The notes beneath the pieces were generated by a model. The model did no database searches. It was given only the letters and a program-made list of their open reading frames with translations, and was not told where the DNA came from. A program made the position numbers and the translations under genes. From Tricholomella constricta (taxonomy: Eukaryota > Basidiomycota > Agaricomycetes > Agaricales > Lyophyllaceae): a stretch of DNA of 64,000 nucleotides. The stretch's first letter is position 1. Every line of letters starts with the position of its first letter. The stretch is from positions 620,001 to 684,000 of the forward strand of contig JAACJP010000020.1 in the NCBI GenBank assembly GCA_013368375.1, read 5' to 3'. Positions 10,899-20,406 of the stretch are shown here, piece after piece.

Positions 10899-13800
10899 CT
10901 AATAACATATCTCGTGTGAGTGATGATCAGCGAATCTGTTGACATAAAATGACTCGAAGGCATCAAGGCTGAAAGAAAAATGGAAATCTATGGGCAGGAA
11001 ACGGGAACCGTATACGGGAAGCAGATGTGCACCCCGTAAGAAAGTATCAAGATGCAAGATAGATATCTCCCGTTCGCCACGCACGACGTCGGGCTTCACT
11101 TTCCACAGGCCGGTCTCAGCGTCTGGACCCCTCCCGACAGTCTTGAACCACTCAACCAAGGCACAGGGGTAGGTCACGCCATCGTGCTTGAAAGAAAAGA
11201 ATAGCTGAACACGAACGACGCTCATCCCCTTCATGCCAGGTTGCTGATCATCCTCGACTACAAATGCGCAGTCTCGGCGAGGTCCCCGCCCCCGCCAGGA
11301 GGGAGTTGAGCGGATACGCTCTCGGCGCATTCCCCGAATCCCTGAATCGTCACTCGGTGCGTAGAATGTTGCGGTAGCTGAGTGGTAGACGCTGATTTCG
11401 CTGGAAATGACGGGGCACGCATTGAGGGGTACCGTGTTCGAGGAGAGTGTCTCGTCATCGTTGAGTTGGTCAAATAGGAAGCGACGCATGAGCTCAGGGA
11501 GTCGGGGTTGGACAATAGCGGCAGCGAGGTCTTCGAGAGCACGAGGATAATTTTTAGCTGGTTCTGTAATGACTTAGTATTAGTAAGTGGACATTAAAGT
11601 GAATGAAAATTAGCACACCTCGTGTTCGTGCAAGAACCACGTTTCCCGTCACGTATTCATCGTCGATGGGCGCGGCATCGGCGTCTCCCGTTCCACCTTC
11701 AATTATGTCTGCAGCGAATGGTAAAGGGGCAGCAGCATGGTCTGGGGCCAGCATACCACGCGCAACGAAGTCAGCTCGAGCTGCTGCAAGCTTGTCTAGA
11801 CGCTGGTTCGTTAGAAGCATCTGGCCCAGTGCTTCGTATCTGTTGGAACGTCGCCATGGTTTCTTGACAGCGGTAATGTGTCGAGATTCTGTAATAGAGG
11901 AGCATAGACCGTTCGGGGCACCAAACTGACGTATATGGTCAGGATAGTGGGAGAGGGCATGCTGACGAGGAAGAGAGAACCCCTCAGGACGAACGCCAGT
12001 GGTCCGAAAGATCTCTCGGGACTTGTGGAAACGACGGATGGCAGCCTCTAGCTGTTTGATAGAGGCTTCCGATAAATCGTCGCGACGGGCTATGTAACAT
12101 GCATCAGTGAATACAGAGATGCATTGCACCATCTGTTCCGGAACATGGCCAGCAATGGCAGCGATATAGACCTATTGACCGGTATGAGAAGACAGCGAAT
12201 GAGCGATTTTGAACATTGATGAGCTCATCTTCATCAAAGCCTTCGAGTCGTCACCCGTCCATTGCTTGAAGCGGCGGCCGTGTGGAAACCTGCGTAGCTG
12301 CGGAAATGCAGGCACAGCAGCAATGCTAGCCGAGGAATATTTTATATTGAAAGTTCAAGATCTAATAAGAGTCAGGACTTACCGACGATCAATGTCATCG
12401 AGGATTTCCTTGGCTCTCGCCTCTCCATGCTCCAATACAAGGTAGTGTCCCACCCATTCAACGAGGTGATCCTTGAAAGTTCCTTTGATGAGTTGGTGAA
12501 GAATGTCCGGGGAGAGCATCTCATGTATGTCTGCCCGCGGGAAGTCGAACGTAAATGGCTGCACCAAGGATCAGTAGACTGATGCCTGCAGAAAAAGATC
12601 CGACTCACGATAACATCATCGTCAATCCCATAATTATTCCATAGAACCTGTGAGCTCCAAGTGTTCATGAGGTGCTCAGTAAGTCTCTGCGAGCGCCGAC
12701 CACTGGGACCATCGAGATTATCTGGTAACGAAGTATCCCTATGACCTGCATTCAGAAGATAGAACATATGATTCAGATATCCACGTACTTCGGACACCAG
12801 TTTTGGACAGTCCCTCCCAATAAGACTTGTTCCGGGTAATCTGCAATGTATGCAGCGAGGTCATAAATGATGCGTCGGAAGTGGCCATCAGGGCAGCGCC
12901 GGACAACAGGTGTTGTCATACCAGGACGAAGGGTCCTGAGGATCGTGGAGAGGGATGCGTGATATAGCTGCCGTTTGAACTTGCGGAGCGCGACGTCGTT
13001 GTCATATTTTCGATCACCTATTCAGCTATGAGTCAAGGACGTAGAATGAAATGCATGAAAACTCACTTTTGGGAATTGCGAGAAACCCAATAGGAACGAC
13101 GGCATTGCGGTGCGCACGACGGACAGTGTTATAAACGCCGCCAATGGATAAATACAAGGGGTGATATTCGACGTGGCCCGTCGCTACAGAGACTGTGGTC
13201 TTGTCACTGCCTAGGATAATTGGGCAATACATTGCACCCCTATTTTCCTCGTTCTCTTCAATGATAGCATCCTGTGATACATGAGTATTGGAAATGCAGA
13301 GAAATCTTAGAGGCTTACAGCGTGCTTCCATGCATAGTTACCCGACATGAAGTCACTCCACGTTCGTTGGCCATTCTTGTCTCTGCGAATATACGGGGCA
13401 TAGTCGAACTGGCCGTTGAAGTCCGGGTTATCGAGCATGTTGCTGATCACGACGTCTGGATCACGGTACCACACCTCATACTCCGCCGATTTCCACGAGG
13501 GATCGTTGGGTCCAACTTCGCCATCATAGGACGTCGAGAAGCACTTCCAGGGTGCGTCTCCGAGGCGCGTCGCGTCAATTGAGCTGTACAGATCCTCATA
13601 CGAGGCGAAGGGCCCGGTGTCATCGTGCTTGGACAATGAAAGAGCCCAGAGCTCGAGAAGATAGTCAATATTGGGGGCGGACATCTCAACGCGGCGAAAC
13701 AGGAAGTCGGCAGTCTTGAACTGAACCTCGTCAGCATAAGGAGCCCAGTCATTGATATCGGGGGTGGTGCGAGGTGGCGGTGGGAGGTCTGGATCCACTG

Positions 13801-14143
13801 GTTGACCGTTCTGATCACACGGGATCGCTAGGGAAGGATAAATATCCGGAAATCAAATCAATGAATGTGCTCACATACCGTTCAGACCGGGGTGGAGTGT
13901 TTTCGAGGCTCGGAGAGGTAGCCGAGAGGGTGGCGGAGGTGAAGGACTTGGTGAGTAGGGTACAAAGGTTGCGTCGTCTTGCACTTCATTTTGAGGCTCA
14001 TCCGCTGGATCAAGACCTGCGGCCAGTTGCGACTGGGAGCAAAGGTTGCGATTGACGTGGAATGTACGGTAGTGATTGGTTTGGCCATGGACACTTCTGA
14101 AAGTCCGTGGGCAGCTGGGGTCGTGGCAGGGGTAACGATGCAT
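10899..14143 (-). CDS. Plavaka transposase (multi-exon)
   Basis: Starts at ATG 14143 with a C2H2-like finger (CHDPSCPRTFRSVHGQTNHY then RTFH). The first intron is 13828-13878. Characteristic Plavaka blocks follow in order: DATRLGDAPWKCFSTSYDGE, YEVWYRDPDVVISNML, AMYCPIILGSDKTTVSVATG, VEYHPLYLSIGGVYNTVRRA, HRNAVVPIGFLAIPKS, PRADIHEMLSPDILHQLIKG, FSLPRQHALSHYPDHIRQFG and CSSITESRHITAVKKPWRRS. A C-terminal segment LHLDTFLRGAHLLPVYG comes last and the stop is near 10899. The protein acts in the nucleus, binding the element ends and catalysing cut-and-paste. Most exon joins are in phase. The join around 12737-12788 (after NWCPK) is one base out of phase in my reading, which would inactivate the gene unless an alternative splice site is used. 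Confidence 0.87.
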
Positions 14144-14280
14144 CGTGATGTGGAGAGACCAGTGTGGAAGTTAATGAGATGGATGATGGATGATAGGAGT
14201 ACATTTCAAATTCAAAATTTTTGGGGTGAGTCAGTCGCGCTCTTTCTTTCTTCCTTACGCTTCCGACCCACTGCCCAGAA
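14144..14280. promoter_or_regulatory. Divergent promoter between the two Plavaka genes
   Basis: Only 137 bp separate the transposase ATG (14143, minus) from the companion-gene ATG (14281, plus), so both must share this interval for transcription initiation. It contains an AT-rich core (CATTTCAAATTCAAAATTTTTG around 14203-14224). No canonical TATA box was identified. Confidence 0.6.
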
Positions 14281-16850
14281 ATGTCCACTTCCACCCCCCA
14301 CCCGCGCCCCGTCCGTAAAGGAGCAAACACAAATCCTGGCCAGGTTGTTCTTGACCAAAGGCACAAAAGGCGCACTCCTGCTCAGGTAAGGGCTGACAAT
14401 GAGCGGGCAGAACTTGAAGCGGCTGCCGCACAAGCAAAGGCGGCAGCTGAGCATCAAGGCAAGATCCAGAGTACCGCTGCCATCGAGGACCAGATTCGAG
14501 CGGAGGATATTGAGGATGCCAAGCATGCCACACACCCTGATAGGCGCTCTGAACAGAAAGGTCAGTCAGGGAGACAGTCGTTTGGAGGAGTATTAACAGA
14601 CATACCTGCAGTCTCGCACACAAGAACCACGGCAAAGACAAAGGCCGCTGGACAGAAAACTGCAACGACTGCCACAGAGAAAATTGCAACGGCTGCCACG
14701 GGGAAAATTGCAACGCCGGCTGCCATCAAGAAAACTGCAACGGCCGTTTCCAAGAAAATACCAATGATACCTACAAAGAACATGACGAGGGCGGTAAGTA
14801 ATTGACGCTTCGTGATCCAAACAAAGGCTGAAGATGACTCAGGTCGCACATACCTCAGTTCCAGCATCTGCTAGCAACGCGCTTCCGCAAAACCCCGAAG
14901 ACGACGAAGATTATGAAGGCCAAGTTGAAGACCCTATCAACGTTGCCGAAATGGAGGTCGATGACATTTCCGAGGGTGCAGAAACCTTTCCACCTGAATC
15001 AACCGTCGATACCGAATCCGATGGGATGGCAATCAGTTTGGATGAGGATCACGACGACGATGAAGATTTCGACCCTCCAGTTGACGACAATGTGGAGCAC
15101 AGCGGAGAAGAGCTTGGTACGGCAGTCATCAAGAAAAAGCTGAAGAAATCCAGGGTATGTAGTCCTGTTGGCGCATAGAACATGTTATTCATCGCGATTC
15201 CATAGGTTATTGACCGTAGCCTTCGTCAAGTTATCAACAGTGCACGTGATCGCCCACCATTAACTGTCACTGTGATCGCAAAATGCAAAGTCACCGATAA
15301 CACTGACAGGTAGGTCATTCACTGCTTCTCTCTCCTTCATCATACACTCCACATATTACGATATCTAGTTCTGCCGCTTCCGAAACCAAACGAGCAAAGA
15401 AAGCCAATGTCGCAGCCGGCCTCCGTCCTGACTGGAGAAAACATCTTGCTGCTCAGACCATCTCTCGCCGATCCACTCCTGCCACCAAAGCCGCCGATGA
15501 CGAGGAACCTGTCGTAGCCGGCGAATTCGATGAAGACGAGTCCCCAGAGCAGCTAAATGCTACCCAGAAGAGCAAGTTATCGGTCAGGGTACAGATTGGT
15601 CCAAAGAGTACCAAAGATACGTTGAAGCGTTCACTTTTCTGTTGTAATTGCCAACTAGCTAACAGATATGTTTACAGATGAAAGTCAAGATCCAAGACGT
15701 TGATGTTGGGAAGGTCAAGACATCAAATGCCGACATTGCCACCGCAACCACCGTCCGCTTCAAGAGAATGCCCGTCGGTTGCCTTCCATTCCCTACCGGC
15801 GCTGCAGGTCAGTCATGCGCTGAAAAATGGAAAAAGGAATTCAAGGGCACCGCGATCAACTTCGCAGCAAGCCTTCTTGCCCCGTTCTCTTCCAATGCAC
15901 TCCTCCACGACTATGTCCAAGAGTGGTGGGAGTACATATTTGATTTCACAATGGAAGAACACTGGACATGGACGGAGAACAATCAAGATGCTTGGCCGGC
16001 AGTTGTGGAACAGGTGAGCACCCCCTTTCCCGTTGTTCGTCACTCAAATGTCCCTCGACAGACAAGCAAAATCATTACCGAATGGCGAAGCTCGATCGGA
16101 AAGGACGCCATCGCCATCCTTGGTGATCTCTTTGAAAAGTACGAGATGACCAAAGTCGAGATCATTGACTGGGTTGAGGAACAGCGCGGCGACCCAGGTG
16201 AATTTCGGTGGCTCTATGCCAACCCTGACGCTCCAAAGGTATGCCATGCATCGAGTCATCTGTTCGTCTGTTCATTTCAGGGCATAGGGCCAGAAGGGGG
16301 CGTTCCAGTCGGACCTAGTCTTGGAGATCTTCGCTACGCATCTGAAGCAGGCGGCGGGGGCAGCCATGGATTACGGATTGCCAGTGGGAGGTCTGGCATT
16401 ATGCACAGCTGCAGTGTGTCCGCTTTTACCTCATGTTTCTTTATCTACTGACTCTATCTTACAGATGGAGCGTGCTTTCGAGCTCTGGGAAACTGGTGAA
16501 TATCCGAAGAAGAAGGATGAGAAGAAGGACGAGGTGGCGGCGGGCAAGAAGCGGTCTCAGTCTGCCCCAGCATTTGGTGGTGATGAGTGGATCGCGCGCA
16601 CGGCCGGTTACGTGGCTCTTGCACAGAGCCTCAAGGAAGACGAACAATGGCCCATCATCATTTCCAAAGCAGAGGCTCACATGCCTGCTGGAGCCGCCGC
16701 TGCCGCCGCCGTCTCCCAGCCTGATATCAATGTGCGAGCGACACTTTCTCTCTGGTGTGTACTCCATCTTCGTTTCTCGCTGTGATGCTCACTGACCTTC
16801 TAATTCTCATTCTTTTAGAGCCTTGACTACATCGGGCTCAAACATTAGAG
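14281..16850 (+). CDS. Plavaka companion gene, function unknown
   Basis: Second gene of the transposon, plus strand, many exons. ATG at 14281 opens MSTSTPHPRPVRKGANTNPG. An alanine/lysine/threonine-rich segment with repeated KTAT, KIAT blocks follows (14630-14790). An acidic exon begins about 14827, a basic exon lies near 15380-15600, and a longer globular region covers 15678-16240 (PVGCLPFPTGAAG, LLHDYVQEWWEYIF, ITEWRSSIGKDAIAILGDLF). The next exon contains LEIFATHLKQAAGAAMDYGL and PVGGLALCTAAMERAFELWE. The last coding bases are around 16819-16850. Similar agaricomycete proteins accompany Plavaka transposases; I know no assigned function. A DNA-binding or accessory role, like the second protein of plant CACTA elements, is inference. 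Introns begin GT and end AG throughout, and no clear defect is seen. Confidence 0.72.
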
Positions 16851-17038
16851 TATTCTGTCGTGTATCCTAGTAATATAAGTTGCTCTCTATCTATGTGTGT
16901 TAGTCCTATCCGTTGGGATAGAAGGGCTAGGAATGAGATAGAAGTCCATTAGAATTAGGCTTCTCACTTAGGACTAGCGAACGAGATAGATTGTTAGATT
17001 GGCTAGATCCTCTAGATCTAGTCGTTCTAGCGGCCCGT

Positions 17039-17051
17039 GATCTTGCTGATG
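17039..17051 (-). repeat. Right terminal inverted repeat of Plavaka
   Basis: Reverse complement of CATCAGCAAGATC, followed immediately by the TGGC target duplication at 17052-17055. Confidence 0.88.
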
Positions 17052-17055
17052 TGGC

Positions 17056-17697
17056 AATGTTTCGTCTTTAGCTATGAGCTCTGAGCGTACGTGAAGAGCA
17101 CCGCATACCTCAAAATATTGACGCAAAGCATCTACGAATTCGTCGAGTCGTCGAAACGGCAGCTCATCAAATAGAAGGAGCTGCGGCATGACAAGAAGCG
17201 CATGTTCGTCGTCGTCTGGAAGGAGAAGTATGTCGAGAATTGGTACTGTGTGGTTCCTGGGATCGCGCTGCATGTCAGGCGAGGAAAGGTATTGAGCTAT
17301 AGGGAGTTCGTCTCTCCAAGTTTCAATACGCTTCAGCACAACCTTAGCCCCATCCGAGATTCGAATGGCATCTAGCAAGTTAATGCCTCTCTAAGTACCT
17401 GTCAGCCTTGAACATGTCACCATGGACGCAGACGCCATGACATACCATAAGCGACAGCGCCTCTTCGAACTCGTAAATATCGAAGTTAACAGTGTCGCCT
17501 TGAGACCAGGGTGCCGTCCAGTCAGAATGAAACCGCGGGCGCAAACGGTAGCCGCGGTGAAGAAGGAAGGGTTGGAGGTTCACCCAGAAGTGTTCACCCC
17601 CAACGTGGTTGCCAATAAAGTGATCAAGGTTCGTATAAGGGCTCACCATTAAGGCATCCTGAAATACAGCCCTCAGCTCGTCTTTGGAGAAGGGCAT
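17056..17697 (-). pseudogene. Protein kinase gene copy A, 5' half (split by transposon)
   Basis: ATG at 17697 opens MPFSKDELRAVFQDALMV, followed by the N-terminal blocks HFIGNHVGGEHFWVNLQPF and LLHRGYRLRPRFHSDWTAPW. A short intron follows LSLM, and the next exon begins RGINLLDAIRISDGAKVVLK (beta-3 lysine), then PRNHTVPILDILLLPDDDEH and MPQLLLFDELPFRR. It stops at the Plavaka right boundary. Together with 10027-10697 it makes a complete kinase apart from the insertion, so the gene was intact when hit or shortly before. Confidence 0.85.
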
Positions 17698-18201
17698 TGA
17701 GGCGATGGGCGGTGGAGAACAGAGATTGTCTGCCCTGATACTTCACAATGACTCGGAGTCGGCAATGTTCTCAACTCGGACGGCTGTCGGCCTCTGGCAA
17801 GGCAACCTCGAGGCCTCAACGATCCACGACCAAAATCACAAAATACTCTTTTTTTCGTTTAACTAACTCCGTCCGACAAACTCGGATGCCATGCTTGACG
17901 CCATCTGCCTTGCCCTCACCGCCCCTGTCCGCAACTGACACCGCGACCCTGTAGTGTCGCAGCCACCCTCGCATAGGCCAGATACTCGTACATTGTACAC
18001 ACGCCTCTCACAGGCTGTGCGAGGCTGTGTGCGCATGTGTGCATCGTCAGTTGATCGAGCGCATGCTGCTCAGCGGTCTACTCATCGCGCATGATCAAGG
18101 TCTAAGATCTACGGAATCCAGAACCAACGGCGTGGACATCAGTGGCCGAGGCAGAGTAATCAAACACACCGACAAAGCCTCGACGATGAGCTTAGCGTTG
18201 A

Positions 18202-18556
18202 CCTTCCCCAACCCGCGTGCGTCCCCCTCGCGCTTCACCACATCGCTGACAAGAACTGCTAGGGCGTGCAGAAGGCGCGGGGGCGTTGCGAACACACAAT
18301 GCGGGCAGGGTGCGCCAAGGTTATCAATTGTTCTGGGGTGGAAGAGAAGCGCAAATGGGCACAGAGGAGTTGTGTCAGTGTTCGTTTTGTCCTTGGGTAG
18401 CATATGTAGTTTGCCGTATGTATAATGTCTCTTGTCAAGGGCGGCGGCCGCGCACTGGAAGGAATCAACGGGTACCAACCGGGTATACGAGGGCGGGGAC
18501 ACGACACTGATCCAAGGCGGAGATAAGGCAACGGAGCGTGTGGGCCGCGAACTAAG
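18202..18556 (-). pseudogene. Remnant of an unrecognised gene, copy B
   Basis: Counterpart of 9472-9705. Readable blocks are KFAAHTLRCLISALDQCRV and, in another frame, LGAPCPHCVFATPPRLLHAL then AVLVSDVVKREGDARGLGK. The second block is bounded by AG and GT, as an exon would be. Conservation of amino acids across the two copies suggests that this was, or is, coding. Confidence 0.4.
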
Positions 18557-18772
18557 GTTTCGACTGGTGCCAGAATGTATTTTTCAACAGAAGTTACACA
18601 ATAAGAATTTGACACGCTTGTAGGTATGTAATGGTCGGATTTGGCATTGGCACAGACCCTAGGCAGTTGGCGCCGCGCATCGTACTCGCCGAGTTGATCC
18701 AGCAGACAACGCCACAAACCAATTTAATAGGAATATTACGAAGTGTCGAGGACTTGAACATTCCCAAAACAA

Positions 18773-20090
18773 TCAATATATAGTCGTCTTCGTACTTCCC
18801 CCGCAGTAACGAACTGACATTCGTACATCAATAGGACAGTTCCTACGCCATACACGACGTTTGAGGACCCTCTTGGGAATACGGCTGAGATGGTACAAGG
18901 CGTCTTGCAACGGAAGCCGATCCTGCGGTTCCTTGCGTATCATTGCAGTCGCAATCTTGAGTAATGGTTCCATGCCTTCGTATTTCTAATCTTCTTGTCA
19001 GAAAGGAGGGGGGGCTTGACCAGGAATATCAATCTCACCTGTATCATCTCGATAATCACATTTCCAAGCTGATATATATCAACTTGGAATGGGTCGTACG
19101 GTTCCTCCAGTTTGTGTTCAGGTACGCTCCTATCTTGACCGTAGGCTCCGCTTGCTTCTATCTTTACGTGGGGAGGGAACAAATCAGAGAGCCCAAAGTC
19201 AATAAAGTAGTACTTTATTGGCCCGACCGAGGATCGATCATGCCATTCAAGCCCCCGTGTCACACCGTCATGAGTGCGGGGCTTCATGAAGTGCACGCCT
19301 CGAGGAACAATCTTAGACCCATCCATCATAAGATTCAGGAAACAAGCGTCTCTGGACGTCTGTCTATCAGTGAGCGCGCAAATACGCATCGTGACTCACC
19401 GGTGTGCAATCCTGTGTTCATGAAGAAAATCGAGTCCCTGATATGGCGATATTTCGTCTTTAGCTATAGGGCTGAGCTCTGAGCATACGTGAAGAGCACC
19501 ACGTACCTCAAAATATTGACGCAATGCATCTACGAATTCGCCGAGTCGTCGAAACGGCAGCTCATCAAAGAGAAGGAGCTGCGGCATAACAAGAAGCGCA
19601 TGTTCATCGTCGTCTGGAAGGAGAAGTATGTCGAGAATTGGTACTGTGTGGTTCCTAGGATCGCGCTGCATGTCAGGCGAGGAAAGGTATTGAGCTATCG
19701 GGAGTTCGTCTCTCCAAGTTTCGACACGCTTCAGCACAACCCTAGCCCCATCCGAAATTCGGATGGCATCTAGCAACTTAATTCCTTTCTAAGTACCTGT
19801 CAGCCTTGAACGTGCCACCATGGAACAAGATGACATACTATAAGTGTCAGCGCCTCTTCAAACTGGTACACATCGAAGTTAATACTGTCGCCTTGAGACC
19901 AGGGTGCCGTCCAGTCAGAGTGATACCGCGGGCGCAAACGGTAGCCGCGGTGAAGAAGGAAGGGTTGGAGGTTGACCCAGAAGTGTTCACCCCCAACGTG
20001 GTTGCCGATAAAATGTCCAATGTCCATATAACGGTTCACCTGTAAGGCATCCTGAAATACAGCCCTCAGCTCGTCTTTGGAGAATGGCAT
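18773..20090 (-). CDS. Serine/threonine-type protein kinase, intact copy B
   Basis: ATG at 20090 (MPFSKDELRAVFQDALQV). Exon 1 ends at 19839, intron 1 is 19789-19838, and exon 2 opens KGIKLLDAIRISDGARVVLK. Kinase landmarks are VVLK (beta-3 lysine), the hinge-like MPQLLLFDELPFRR, HEHRIAHRDACFLNLMMD (HRD with the downstream Asn, spanning an intron), YYFIDFGLSD (DFG) and the lower lobe DPFQVDIYQLGNVI, ending YCGGSTKTTIY at 18773. All catalytic residues are present, so it is probably active. It belongs to the large, poorly characterised kinase expansions of Agaricomycetes; substrates are unknown and no signal peptide or membrane segment is evident. It is transcribed away from the plus-strand modular gene at 20407, leaving a 316-bp shared upstream region. 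Confidence 0.82.
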
Positions 20091-20278
20091 TGAGGCGATG
20101 AGCGGTGTGGAGGACAGAGATTGTCTCCCCTGATGCTTTACCACGCGTCGGCAACGTTTTCAACAATCCGCACTCTCACGGCTGTCGGCCTTATTTTAAG
20201 GCAACCTCAAGGCCTCAACGATCCACTACCAGAATCACATTGCAGATCTTTTTTTGTTGAACTGACTCATGACTCACA

Positions 20279-20362
20279 CGTCCAACACACGATGTCCAAC
20301 ACACGACGGTGTGGTGACTTGAAACATGCATTTTCAAGGTGTACCAGTCGAACACCTATAAA
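20279..20362 (+). promoter_or_regulatory. Promoter region with TATAAA and a direct repeat
   Basis: TATAAA at 20357-20362 lies 45-50 bp before the ATG at 20407. Upstream, GTCCAACACACGA occurs twice in tandem (about 20280-20307). The interval also lies upstream of the divergent kinase gene, so the repeat could serve either side. Confidence 0.5.
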
Positions 20363-20406
20363 TCTGTCCTGACCTACGCTTTGGTTACAAGCCAGCTCCG
20401 TCTAAG

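Larger units (their letters stand above)
10702..17051. mobile_element. Plavaka (CACTA superfamily) DNA transposon, 6,350 bp
   Basis: Complete class II element inserted in kinase copy A. Its ends are perfect 13-bp inverted repeats, CATCAGCAAGATC at 10702-10714 and its reverse complement at 17039-17051, and TGGC flanks it on both sides (10698-10701 and 17052-17055). The uninterrupted kinase copy B shows the empty site TGGC at 19444-19447. Inside each end lies about 150 bp rich in CTAGA/TCTAG motifs in both orientations, like the subterminal transposase-binding repeats of CACTA elements. It carries two divergent genes, the transposase (minus) and a companion gene (plus), separated by 137 bp. The Plavaka assignment rests on the transposase sequence; a four-base target duplication is my reading. 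Confidence 0.9.
17905..20100 (-). repeat. Duplicated unit, copy B (uninterrupted)
   Basis: Second tandem copy of the kinase unit, about 200 bp to the right of copy A and in the same orientation. It contains the complete kinase gene and the remnant of the downstream gene, and supplies the empty site for the Plavaka insertion. Confidence 0.85.
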
